From: Isoetes taiwanensis
Lineage: Eukaryota > Streptophyta > Lycopodiopsida > Isoetales > Isoetaceae
NCBI GenBank assembly: GCA_021234155.1
Contig: JAJEKV010000019.1
Location: forward strand, 5,534,284 to 5,598,283
DNA length: 64,000 nucleotides
Direction: 5' to 3'
Part shown: positions 1-10,561 of the stretch, piece after piece
How positions within the stretch are numbered: the first letter of the stretch is position 1
How the letters are laid out: each line of letters starts with the position of its first letter
Translations under genes and position numbers: made by a program
Notes under the pieces: model-generated
What the model was told of the DNA's origin: nothing
The model's input: only the letters and a program-made list of their open reading frames with translations
Database searches by the model: none

Positions 1-1054
1 TCATTGCAAAAGATGCAACATGTGCAATCATGCCACGGAAGAGTGCATTCGCACTCATCCTACACCGTTCCGCAACAAACTCGTTTATCAAGTGCAAACA
101 ACACCTCAGCAACAATCGCACTATCAGCAGCCACCACTTCAGGCGCAACCGAATCAACTCTATCAGCAACAGGAGCAACAACGGGGACCCAACACACGTC
201 CTCCTTTTGATCCTTCTAAAGCTCAGTGTTACCACTGTCAGGAATGGGGTCATACCACCACGGCGTGTCCTCAACTTCCACAAGTTCAGGTACAGCTTCC
301 TGGCACCAATCAGACCACATCGGGTCCGCCCACGGCTTACCAACTCGATTGCTAATGGCAAACAAGGCCCGAGACCAGTTCTTAAGAAGCCACCAAGAGC
401 CTCAAAGAATCACGCTTATCAACCAGCTCCCGCGAATTCAACCTCACCGATCAACAAGCACAGGAAGAAATTTTTCGTGCACTAAATCCTCCGGTTCAGC
501 CTTCAAATTGGGTTGGTTTGGTTTCACGCTGCACTGTGCGCCACGCCCCTAACCATTATCCCTAATGGCACGCAGCCCGCGCTTTTGCAAATGACACCAT
601 TCCTCATGATGAAGAAAAAAGGTTCACTTTGCACCCGACTTGAGAGACTCATGCCGCATGTCATGCCTAAAGTTCGCCAAAGCATTTTGAACCTCATGCA
701 AGCCGCTCAAGGCCGCGACGTTGGCAAATGTTCATGCCACCACCGAGCTCAACAACGCCAAGATACACCTTCCACATCTCAACCTCCACGCCTCGGACAT
801 ATCCCAATATTGCTGCAGAGGTTGACCTGCTCAAAGAAGTTGCTGCTTCCTTACCACGCACTCCAGCACCCGTGGATCCAGCAGATCCTTTTTGTCATGT
901 GCCTCTGGAACTCCAAGAGGAGCTAGCCAAGATCAAAATTCCTTTAATCTTGGCAACCATTTTGAAACTCTGTCCTGCTCTCAAGGACCAGTTACCACTT
1001 CCGACTATTTTAGTTGGGGCTGTTGCTACCTCTACACCCCAGGGAAAATTTTAA
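1..1054 (+). pseudogene. Ty3/gypsy gag, C-terminal part (U0 copy)
   Basis: This encodes the nucleocapsid end of Gag, the structural protein that packages retrotransposon RNA. Two CX2CX4HX4C zinc knuckles are visible: one at about 5-46 (CKRC...NHATEEC) and one at 227-268 (CYHC...GHTTTAC). The second knuckle is intact only in this copy; the other three have lost the second cysteine at a CTGTCAG stretch. A basic, proline/glutamine-rich tail follows and ends with the residues TPQGKF and a TAA. Small frame breaks lie between the knuckles and the tail. The N-terminal half is outside the window. Confidence 0.8.
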
Positions 1055-1177
1055 GGGACCTATAATTTTGTATAAGTATAATGAATTGGCCATTCCTTGT
1101 AAAATATGCCCCCAAAAGTGTAGCTTGAACTGGCCATTTTTCATATTTTTTTCTAATGTGGCTGCAACCCAATTGGC
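1..1177. repeat. Tandem unit U0, 3' tail only
   Basis: This is the right-hand end of a duplicated unit whose left part lies outside the window. It holds the second half of gag and about 120 bp of post-gag spacer, and is nearly identical to 9380-10561, 18741-19921 and 28119-29300. At 1177/1178 the spacer breaks off and chromosomal flank sequence begins, exactly as at 10561/10562 and 19921/19922. At 29300 the same spacer instead runs on into the rest of the retrotransposon. The array therefore contains at least four copies of the gag end. Confidence 0.9.
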
Positions 1178-3198
1178 CGCAAGTATGAATATAGCTAGAT
1201 GCCTATGCCAATGAGTTACATATGAGTCTAGACTTAGGGTTGGTGCACACATGTTACTATATCATATAATAACAACGTAGCAGTTGGATGTAGGAAGGAT
1301 TTAGTAGTATCAAATACTATAGTGGTGATCATATCGAGGATGTCGATTGTGATATTCAGATGTATATCATATTAAAAGATAGTAGAATATTCATACAAGG
1401 CGAGTGAAATGTTACTTGACAAGGTTTAAAGAATGAGCATAATGATATACTTATATACGAAGATATTGGGTTAGGTATGCTTATCAGAGATAAGCATTCA
1501 AGTTATCCCAATGGTTGGAGTTCACTATCTTAGATACGTCGTACTAAGGGATATGAGAAGAGTTTAAATCAGTGAGAATAGCTAGAGTAAGTCTAGCATA
1601 TACGATGATGTTATATTCAAAAACATCCCGAGGATAGTTGGAATGGTGTTGGAATAACCGATAATGAGAGCTTAGCTACTCAAAGGTTCTAGATACCAAT
1701 GAATTACTTCATTGTTATAAGCTGAGAGCATTTATTTGGTTTTGGAAATAATATGATGTATAAAAATATCGCGTCCCCCCTGATGGAAGAAAAGAAGGAA
1801 TACGATAACTTTGGCGATTATACCTTTAGGGATAACCGAGAAGAGGGCAATACATAGCCATTCCAAGTCCCATAAAAATCAAGACGAGGTGTATAGATTA
1901 CAAGGAGTGAGATTATATAGACCAAGAGTCCATATATCCTAAGAGTTACCCTACTACGGAACAATTGTAGGTACCGAAGTAGAAGGTGGAGTATCAAGGG
2001 GCCTTGAGGCATAGATCCGTTAGAGATTATGACTTTGAAACTCTTAAGAGGGTAAGGAATTGAATAATCATATGGCTGTTACTAACGTAAGATTGAAACA
2101 TTGGGTTTTCCTATTAGAAGACCAGAGGTTTTAGTGCCTCCACTTCATTATGAGGGGAGTCAAAGACGACAAATTTGAAGCTGATCAAAAGTCAAGCCCT
2201 ACTTCGATAACTTAATAAAAATAGGTTAATTGTAACTAAGTCCGGGTGGTATGGAACACAAAGGATCCTTAGCGAAAAGAAGCCTTTAGAAAAGCTCCTC
2301 ATCCGGGTAGTAAACCTTCTAATTATGGCATAATCCCATGGGTGGTATCATAGTGTATATACATGACCGGAATACCAGGCACTAAAGGGATGGTTAAAGT
2401 AGTCGGGGATCCTATCAAAAATGTAGGCAAAGATATAGATTTCCAACATAGAGTTGGCCACGCTGCCCGCTTGGGGAAGGGTGGCTCCAGCCACATTATA
2501 AAGGTACATAGGTAATAGGTTTTGTTTCAAGGAACTACCAAGGTTACACCTTAGCTAAGTTAGAGCGCAGCTCTAGCATTGTGGAATGTGGATATATGTT
2601 TATTATGTACATACTATGTACACATACGATAAACATCTTGGAGAGGTAATCTAAGTGGCGACACGGAAGAGAAAACGAGCGCATCGCCTGCCCGATGAAG
2701 GGTCCGGAGCTATGTTCAAAATGTGCAAAGGACCGGCCAATTCGCTGCATGTTAGGGTGTGATGTTGTAGTTGGCACGTGGAAATAAATGTTAACGGCCC
2801 ATAGAAGGAAGCTTACGATGAGGGGGTCAATAGTACAATAGTACAATTCCGTGATAGGTATCAAATAGCGCCATCGGGCTAGAAGTTCAATTGTGTCTTG
2901 CATAGACACTTAAGACTATCTTTCCCACATGATCCATACCGGATCGTGGGAGGTGAACAACATGGGTTACATGGAGGTGTAAGTTAGAATATACGACTTC
3001 GAACATGGATAGAAGTCCGTGTTATAACAAATGCCTGTATTATAGGAAGACTCACAAAAAATAAAGGTGTGTACCGGATGACTCGGGTAATTTACGATTT
3101 AGACGAAGGCTCACCACTCTTAGGCCATGACTCTGGCTTAAATGAGGATGCAAAGTCATTTGGAATGCCACAATAGCGTCATAACATCATGACAGAGA

Positions 3199-3222
3199 AA
3201 TATAACCTAACATTTCTAGGAT
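3199..3222. other. 24-bp indel that marks unit U1
   Basis: U1 carries about 24 bp (AATATAACCTAAC... region) between the words GACAGAG and TAGGACAACG that U2 (near 12590) and U3 (near 21955) lack. Unlike most differences between the units this is not at a CAG/CTG site, so it looks like a true sequence variant. It can be used to tell units apart in reads. Confidence 0.7.
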
Positions 3223-4381
3223 GTAGGACAACGTTGAATCATAACCCCCAATGATAGGTGGGTTAACAATATAGGGAACATATAATAGCGGCTTAGAAGT
3301 CACAAGACGGTTAATGAATACGTAAAGGAGTAAATGGATTGGTGACTCTACTGAAAAGGAGCAATCTGGATAGGAAGGTTATTTCCTAAGTAGTCTTTGC
3401 TAACATGCAAAGATATACGTGCGGCTTGAAAGGCAGCAAGAGCAGAAAAACTCTTTAAAGATTTGGTGTATGGCTTAGGGAAGAAGACTTCCATGTCCTA
3501 GGACAATATGGTGAATTGAATTTACCAAGGACGTTTCTTTTTTTTTCCTTTTTTTTTTATAAAAAATAAAATTTGGATTATTTCTATCCTATTATTTCCT
3601 AGGGTCAATATACATGAAAGATGATATAGTGCCACTTTTTATCAATTAGATCTTTGATTTACCATAGCCATGGCCCCTTGTGGATGGTTTTTAGTTCCCT
3701 TGGCCCAATTTAATTCCTATGACCTCGTACAAAAATGTTGCATATTGGAATGTGGTGATACACCCAATAAATGAAAAGTGCATGTACATGTGCTTTATCT
3801 AGGCAACATGCATGGCTTTGACACTTGACATTCAACATGCAAAAGTGCTTGCATGTTAACGTGGTTACATGGAATGGGAGGCCTTACTTCACATTTACAT
3901 GCATGCAATTTTGCACTAGTGAGTGCTACACGCTAATTTATTTTCAAAGATGCGTTTATATGGCTTTGAGACTTGTGTCTATTATTGGGCATACGTGAGA
4001 GTTGCAACTTGCAACTTCACTTATCATGGTCGGTATCATGATTTTTAAGAGATGCATTAATATTTCACATTTTTTGGAATCGGATGCGCAACCCGTGACT
4101 ACCATCTCCAAAGCTACACAGAAAACGACTCCACAGTCAAGATTTTGGCGGGGGACATTAAGCCTTGTGCCACACTTTGATACATCCGCTAAATAATTGG
4201 ATTTTTCATATACACTATCCGGATCCAACACCTCTACAAATGGTAAGCCGGTTGCTAAAAGCGCTTCTTGCTATTCTCATTAGGGTCAAGCTCTATTTTG
4301 GATAATCAAACAGCTCATATAGATTACTTTCTTCGGCCATTGATTGTAGCACCGCATGTATGGGCTCGGCAAAATTGACAC

Positions 4382-4426
4382 TTAGGGTTTTCTAAATCTA
4401 ATGTCTCTGATATAAACCCTAGCCGC
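4382..4426 (+). promoter_or_regulatory. Telo-box / TATA promoter-like patch in the flank
   Basis: TTAGGGTTTT at 4382-4391 is followed by TATAAACCCTAGCCGC at 4411-4426. AAACCCTA (the telo-box) next to a TATA-like word is a known layout of plant promoters for ribosomal-protein and other growth genes. The downstream DNA is T-rich and intron-like, so the flank may be the 5' part of a host gene into which the retrotransposon inserted. No exon could be confirmed. Copies lie at about 13762-13806 and 23127-23170. Confidence 0.3.
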
Positions 4427-6404
4427 TTTTGGTGGTTGATTCAAAGCACATGTAATCTCAGTTATTGGTCTGATGAGAAAATGCTAAAGGAAGACGTTCT
4501 ACAAGCAAACAGAGGGCCTTAGTTGCTTATTCCTTTCTGGCCAGAAAGTATGCCGCTTGAGTGAAGCTAATGGAGCTGGACATACATTACATCAGGAAGC
4601 AAAAAAGAACTGTAATGGTGCTCATGTTTTCTGAAACTCAACAAGAGGACGTCTTACAATAAGGTAAATTGATTATTTCAGTTTATATTTTCAATAAGCA
4701 GGTGCTTTTTCCTTAAAGCTTGATGCTTTGGTCATGGATAAATGGTTCTTACTTGATCTTTACAATGGTAACATCCTTCTAAACCAGTGGTTCGTGCTAA
4801 TACGTCACTGCTGTTATTTCTTGAACATAACTGGTTCATATATTCATAGTCGTTTCTTGTTTCGTATTTCCTAAACTAACAAGGCAAAAGGTTACAAAGG
4901 CTGATCGGCTATAAACCGAGAGGCTCCATTTGTACCTTTTGGCCCTTCATTCATTACTAAGCCTATTGCTAATGATTTGATGTGGCTGCAGGTACCGGAC
5001 CTCTCCTGCTTTTGTCGCTATTTTGTTTTTGTTAGTTGGAGTACTGAAAATGGAAGTGGAAATAAGAGTTTACAACATGCAATCTGCTGATTTTCAACCT
5101 AGCGAAGAATCGTCTCCATAAATCATGACATCAAGCTACACTTTCAAAACTTGTAAAGGTTTAAACTGGTTATTTATGCTCTGCTCTAGTGTGGTGACAC
5201 TTTTATATTGTCTTTGTACTTGAGTTTTTTCTACTTCCAAGACATTGTTTAATCCTGCTGGAAAGACATTCGTCACTGCCATGTCTTAATTTGCAGCTTT
5301 ACGTGTTGTTGCTGCTATACAGTCTTGATTTGGGTGATGTCTACTTCTCAAACATTATGTATAATCCGTCCATACATTATTGCATGTACAAGAAAGCCTT
5401 TTGTTATATAGTCCGTCTAATAAATCATGGCATTGACATGTCTTTGTTTGTTTGTCGCTAAAACAAGATTTTTTTACTTTTAGCAATGATTATTCCCTTG
5501 CATGTGCTTGTTTTATTTGGCCGGGAAGGCTTTTGTTCAGCTTTTGGTCCGCATTTGATGACTCTAGGGGACCTTGTTTACATCTTATTTTTTTTGAACG
5601 GTCTTGGGATCTTATGCATGTAACACTTTCTTGTAAGGCATTAGACTTTACATCTTTGGCACAAGTTTGCATTTGTTACTTGTATAAAATGTTGATAATT
5701 GGATAAAGGATAAAGGATCAAAAGATTGTGTACTAGTCTTGAATGCTTGGATTCAAGTCTTTGGATTGATAATACAGCAGAGGGATTGACCGAAGTTGAT
5801 GCATGACCTAATACATAGGTCAGGCCGCCGTTTTTTTTTTTGTTGACTATTATGCTGCTATGTTATCCATGTGTATATCCTCCTTACCTTTTTTTTGAAA
5901 CCGATATTGTTATGATATTCTTTAAGCTAGATTCTCTTGTATACTATTGGAACACTATTCTAGACAGTATATCTTGATTTCATAGTATAGACTACTATAT
6001 GTACCATGATTGCCACTGTCCCACTGTCTCGCATCTTAATAATTTGTATTTTCATAATCTCTAACTATATGTTCATATTCGGTTTTCATAGACCTCATAT
6101 CCATGAGTATCAAGTTGGAATAGCTTCCAAATTTTGTAACCATTGGATCGACCTTCCTACGCCCCATAGATTGTCTCATAGATTTCAATTACACCAATAA
6201 ACATTTGCTTTTTAATTTCCTTCAAATACCCCTCTTTTCGCTCTATTCTCTTTCTTTAGTCAACCGACCCTTTCAAATGCTTCACGTCTATAGGGATTTT
6301 AGCCATGCAAGATTATGAAAGATCATGTATATTTTTTGGAAGTTAGTGGTGTGTCTGACCTTAGTTTCTTCTAGCAATTTATTATCTATTCCTGAAATAT
6401 GTTG

Positions 6405-6653
6405 TTAAGGATATTTGTTAGGGTCCCCCTTTTTATCTATAATTTGTTTAGGGTTTACCTTGTCCGCCCGCTGGTTTAAGCACGATGGCCACATACGACT
6501 TTCTAGCAGAATCCTTCTGGACACATCTAGCTTCTTTACGGCTTTGTCCATCTCCTTTTGGAAAGGCTTTTCTCTCTGAATATCAGGTTTCTCCACTTTC
6601 GTGTGATATCTTTTGCTCTTGAAGAAGAAGGGAGCTCTGCTCAAAGTGTTCAA
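6405..6653 (-). CDS. Hypothetical 82-residue ORF in the flank
   Basis: A lysine/arginine-rich ORF starting MNTLSRAPFFFKSKRYH and ending DPNKYP. It is identical in U1 and U2 (15776-16024), and broken in U3 at CTGG/CAG-type sites. I recognise no family, signal peptide or membrane segment. It may be an exon of a host gene or simply a chance ORF; identity between the units says nothing about selection because the duplication is so recent. Confidence 0.15.
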   Translation of the reverse strand: MNTLSRAPFFFKSKRYHTKVEKPDIQREKPFQKEMDKAVKKLDVSRRILLESRMWPSCLNQRADKVNPKQIIDKKGDPNKYP

Positions 6654-7632
6654 GGTTTAGCCAACAAAGAAATGCACAGTTCTGAATAGTCAAGCACTGA
6701 GGCGCCAATTTCCTTGCCGTATGTGATCTCTACCAAATCGGCTATAGAAGAATAGCTCAAATCGACCAAGTAGATGATGGCAACCGCATCGAACCCGGGT
6801 TCTTGACCCATTTTTTTATTTCAATTCTACCATATTTTTTGGCTAGATGTTTCTACTCTGATGCTCTTCCTCTTTTCCTATAATTTCTCTTCTCTAACCC
6901 TGTAAATATGATCTATCTTTCAATCTATGCTCCATTCATTTTCTGTTATCTTGTATTACGGATTTTCAGGCCTGTACATTTAAGTCTAGCTTCTAGTTCA
7001 CAGTTTTCTGAGCAGGGATCTTTCTCTTTTGGTTTGAGTAATCATGCGCATTTCTATTATCCGAAATGTTAACCATCTTGTCCAACATAATCTGCTATGC
7101 ACTATTTCGTATGCTATCTTAGGTTGCTCAGTCATTTGGCACAGGGTTGTACTTATTGCCACTTTTGTTTCTGATTCCATTGTAAACTTAGATCAGTCTT
7201 CTAAAATATCTAGACTTATGGATTTTGCATCTCTAGATTTCTGATTGCTTGAGCTTGGAACAACATACACATGCTTCGATGTGCAGCAGCTAATTCTCTT
7301 ACTCCCAGACTATCTAAGCTGCTGACCACTGCTAACCATACTGGTGTATAGAAGTTACCATGTGCATCTAACTAGCTTCTCTTGCCCTCAAATTAAGTGA
7401 GGTTGTCATGTTGAACCGACCGATTTGCTTATTTCTTATAACTTCTTCACCTTTGTCTCGAATCTAGTGGTTATGTAGATTATATAGCTATTGGCTTAAT
7501 AGATGATCCGCCTTTTGTGCTAATCCGCTTACTTGAGCTTGTTCCCTCTTTTCCATATCTTCTTTTCCTTTTTTAGTTATTCTCTCTGCCCTTGTATGAT
7601 GGCCATGTGTTATTTTCTTGTCATTAACTCAT

Positions 7633-7637
7633 ATTCT
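7633..7637. repeat. Target-site duplication ATTCT (left)
   Basis: ATTCT immediately precedes the TGTTAG start of the LTR here and in U2 (16997-17001) and U3 (26377-26381). The same five bases follow the 3' LTR at 38121-38125. A 5-bp duplication is usual for Ty3/gypsy integrase. It shows that these LTR-flank junctions descend from a single insertion. Confidence 0.9.
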
Positions 7638-8219
7638 TGTTAGTCCTGTGCCTCCTGGTTCAGGACTATTCATGCACACGACGGACCAGGTCAAGCTCAA
7701 GGATCCACAGTCAGCCACGGGTCAGCCATCAAAGGCCCAGCAGAAGACCAAGCAGCAGACCACGGAGTCAAAGCCTATCAAGAGGCGCCGCTCAGACAAG
7801 TGATGGCCCGTCACCGCCGGCGGCCAGCGATTCTAGGCACTTCAAGAGGCACCGCCAACATTCCTCAGAATCGCCTCCTTCCGTGAGTCGGCACCCCAGA
7901 TCGAACCGGTCGAGTGTCTATATTGGGCCAAAGGCCATTGTACTATATATATGAGTAGAGCTAGCACATGAGTAGGCTAGATGAGTTTTGAGTCTTGTCT
8001 CGTTTCAGTCTTCTCTCGATTGCGAGAGCTCATGTATGTTCATCATTGATATCAAGGAAGCTTATCATTTTCCTCTCATTGTTCTTTTTGTTCTGTTTTC
8101 TTCTTCTTGTTCTCTTCTTGCAAATCCCAAGACACATAGTCCCCTGGACTCTCCCCGTTAGATCCACGGGTCCTCACAGAGGGCTGTCTTCCAGAGAGTT
8201 CAACCCCACTCCCCAAACA
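7638..8219 (+). mobile_element. Ty3/gypsy LTR (U1), 582 bp
   Basis: Runs from TGTTAGTCC to CCCCAAACA with TG...CA ends, the same length as the 3' LTR at 37539-38120. A TATA-like ACTATATATATGAG lies at about 7942-7952, giving a plausible U3/R promoter. An ORF ending in the basic stretch KPIKRRRSDK is open across the first 165 bp. The LTR is followed directly by leader and gag, so each unit could in principle be transcribed from its own promoter. No second LTR occurs within the unit to supply a 3' end. Confidence 0.93.
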
Positions 8220-8272
8220 CCGCCGCCGCCCGCTGCCGGGTTCTGATTCAATCTTACTTTCTTCCGTCAGCC

Positions 8273-10438
8273 ATGTCTCCGTCTCAAGAACTTCACGCCA
8301 GGAAGAACTCCTTTCTCGTGACGGCATCTCGCTTGGAGCCATCATCGAAGGGGAAACTTTCATGACATGTATGGATGCGCTTATGACATTGAGGGAGGCC
8401 ACCTCGGTCTAGGGCTCGGCCGGCGCCACCCACCCCTCGTGTCCCTGCCTCGCCCCGTTCCCCGCCCCCTGCGTGCAAACATTGCTCCCAAATTTCTCAC
8501 CACCTCATCACTATCGAGCCCTATCGCTCAACCTTCTCAACCTTACTTTCATACCCTCAACATGCCTACATCCAAGACTCTTCGGGCCATACGCCTCTTC
8601 CTTCACAACCATCATCTCCCTCCCGGGTGGCGGATATCCACAGTCTCTTTTGTATCCTACCCGTGAATTTCCTTTCCCTACATTTCCCACCGCTCTTCCC
8701 CGCTTTTACAACCTTACAGACCTCAAAACCAATGCTCAGGCACCTTCTGTCCCTCAACCGCAGTCACCCCTTCATCAAGGTCCTTCAGGCACCATGCCAC
8801 CTCCACCTCAATATCCTCACTATACTGTTCCTCTCCAGCCAAGCACTTTCACATCTACCTTTCAGACTCTGAAACTGACTTATCCCACCTTTGGCAACAC
8901 GAAAGGCAAACCCTTAGACCAAAGTGCTCAGGCCCACATGGAAGAATTTGAGGCTCTAGCTGTCCTAAATGGTCATGCGCAACCTCAACTGAAATTCCAC
9001 ATCTTTTCCACCACCCTGCGTGGCTCTCCTCATCAATGGCTCATGTCCAACAAAAGCCATTGGAAACAAGATTGGTCAGAAATGAGAACTGCTTTTCTTT
9101 CTCACTATGGGACCACGGATGATGATCAACTTCATCTCAAACAACTCAATGCCCTTCAACAAGAGCCCACGGAGTCCGCCTCGATTTTGCGGATCGCCTA
9201 CATATTCTCGCCGCTAAAGCTCAAGGAGTACCCAACACGCGAGCCGATTTTTGGTCTGGTTTCTCCAAGGACTTCCTCCAAATTATTCGACTCATGATCA
9301 ATACCTCGTCCAAGACTTTGGAGCAGGCTATCGACCTTGTCAATCACTTTCGGCCAATGTTTCCTCCCCGTGCCCACCTCATTGCAAAAGATGCAACATG
9401 TGCAATCATGCCACTAAAGAGTGCATTCGCGACTCATCCTACACCGCTCAAGCAACAAACTCGTTTATCAAGTGCAAACAACACCTCAGCAACAATCGCA
9501 CTATCAGCAGCCACCACTTCAGACGCAACCAAATCAACTCTATCAGCAACAGGAGCAACAACGGGGACCCAACACACGTCCTCCTTTTGATCCTTCTAAA
9601 GCCTCGTGTTACCACCGCCGAATGGGGTCATACCACCACGGCGTGTCCTCAACTTCCACAAGTTCAGGTACAGCTTCCTGGCACCAATCAGACCACATCG
9701 GTCCGCCTCACGGCTTACCAACTCTGGATTGCTAATGGCAAACAAGGCCCGAGACCAGTTCTTAAGAAGCCACCAAGAGCCTCAAAGAATCACGCTTATC
9801 AACCAGCTCCTGCAATTCAACCTCAGCTGGATCAACAAGCACAGGAAGAAATTTTTCAGGCACTAAATCCTCCAGTTCAGCCTTCAAATTGGGTTGGTTT
9901 GGTTTCACGCCAGACCAGGGCGTCACGCCCCTTAACCATTATCCCTAATGGCACGCAGCCTGCCTTTGCAGTCGACACCATTCCTCATGATGAAGAAAAA
10001 AAGGTTCACTTTGCACCTGACTTGGAGAAACTCATGCCGCATGTCATGCCTAAAGTTCGCCAAAGCATTTTGAACCTCATGCAAGCTGCTGAAGGCCGCA
10101 CGTTGGCAAATGTTCATGCCACCACCAGAGCTCAACAACGCCAAGATACACCTTCCACATCTCAACCTCCACGCTCTCAGACATATCCCAATATTGCTGC
10201 AGAGGTTGACCTGCTCAAAGAAGTTGCTGCTTCCTTACCACGCACTCCAGCACCCGTGGATCCAGCAGATCCTTTTTGTCATGTGCCTCTGGAACTCCAA
10301 GAGGAGCTAGCCAAGATCAAAATTCCTTTAAGCTTGGCAACCATTTTGAAACTCTGTCCTGCTCTCAAGGACCAGTTACCACTCCCGACTATTTTAGTTG
10401 GGGCTGTTGCTACCTCTACACCCCAGGGAAAATTTTAA
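8273..10438 (+). pseudogene. Ty3/gypsy gag (U1 copy), frameshifted
   Basis: The probable start is the ATG at 8273 (MSPSQEL...). A proline-rich N-terminus leads to the Gag core (HMEEFEALAVLNGH, FSTTLRGSPHQWL, W...MRTAFLSHY), typical of the plant Retrotrans_gag family, readable to about 9297. A frame change near 9180-9250 leads to a second open stretch, 9251-10438, with the first zinc knuckle at 9384-9424 and the basic tail ending TPQGKF. The second knuckle is degraded. Breaks sit where other copies read CAG or CTG, so some may be sequence error. There is no pol downstream in this unit. Confidence 0.85.
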
Positions 10439-10561
10439 GGGACCTATAATTTTGTATAAGTATAATGAATTGGCCATTCCTTGTAAAATATGCCCCCAAA
10501 AGTGTAGCTTGAACTGGCCATTTTTCATATTTTTTTCTAATGTGGCTGCAACCCAATTGGC

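Larger units (their letters stand above)
1178..7637. other. Chromosomal flank of the retrotransposon (U1 copy)
   Basis: About 6.46 kb of low-coding DNA immediately left of the 5' LTR. The first 2.3 kb is purine-leaning with only short ORFs. A double T-run sits at about 3536-3560, and a stretch rich in CATGCA/GCATG words at 3771-3915. From about 4380 the sequence is T-rich and intron-like, with a telo-box promoter-like patch and possible splice sites, for example the gctgcag before 4991. I recognise no protein domain. The segment is repeated as 10562-17001 and 19922-26381. Confidence 0.75.
1178..10561. repeat. Tandem unit U1 (flank + LTR + gag), 9384 bp
   Basis: First complete unit of the array. 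The order is chromosomal flank (1178-7637), the ATTCT target site, LTR (7638-8219), leader, gag (to 10438) and spacer. U1 differs from U2 and U3 by a 24-bp extra stretch near 3199-3222 and by many small differences at CAG/CTG sites; long intervals such as 1021-1620 match U2 essentially base for base. Such identity implies a very recent duplication, or an assembly duplication. Confidence 0.9.

Noticed and set aside
2544-2909. 121-codon minus-strand ORF in the flank
   Set aside because: It is shortened and altered in U2 and U3, has no recognisable domain, and lies in low-coding DNA.
6405-6653. Faint likeness of the minus-strand ORF (DIQREKPFQKE) to the start of ribosomal protein S11
   Set aside because: Only about ten residues match loosely and the rest does not follow S11, so no identity is claimed.
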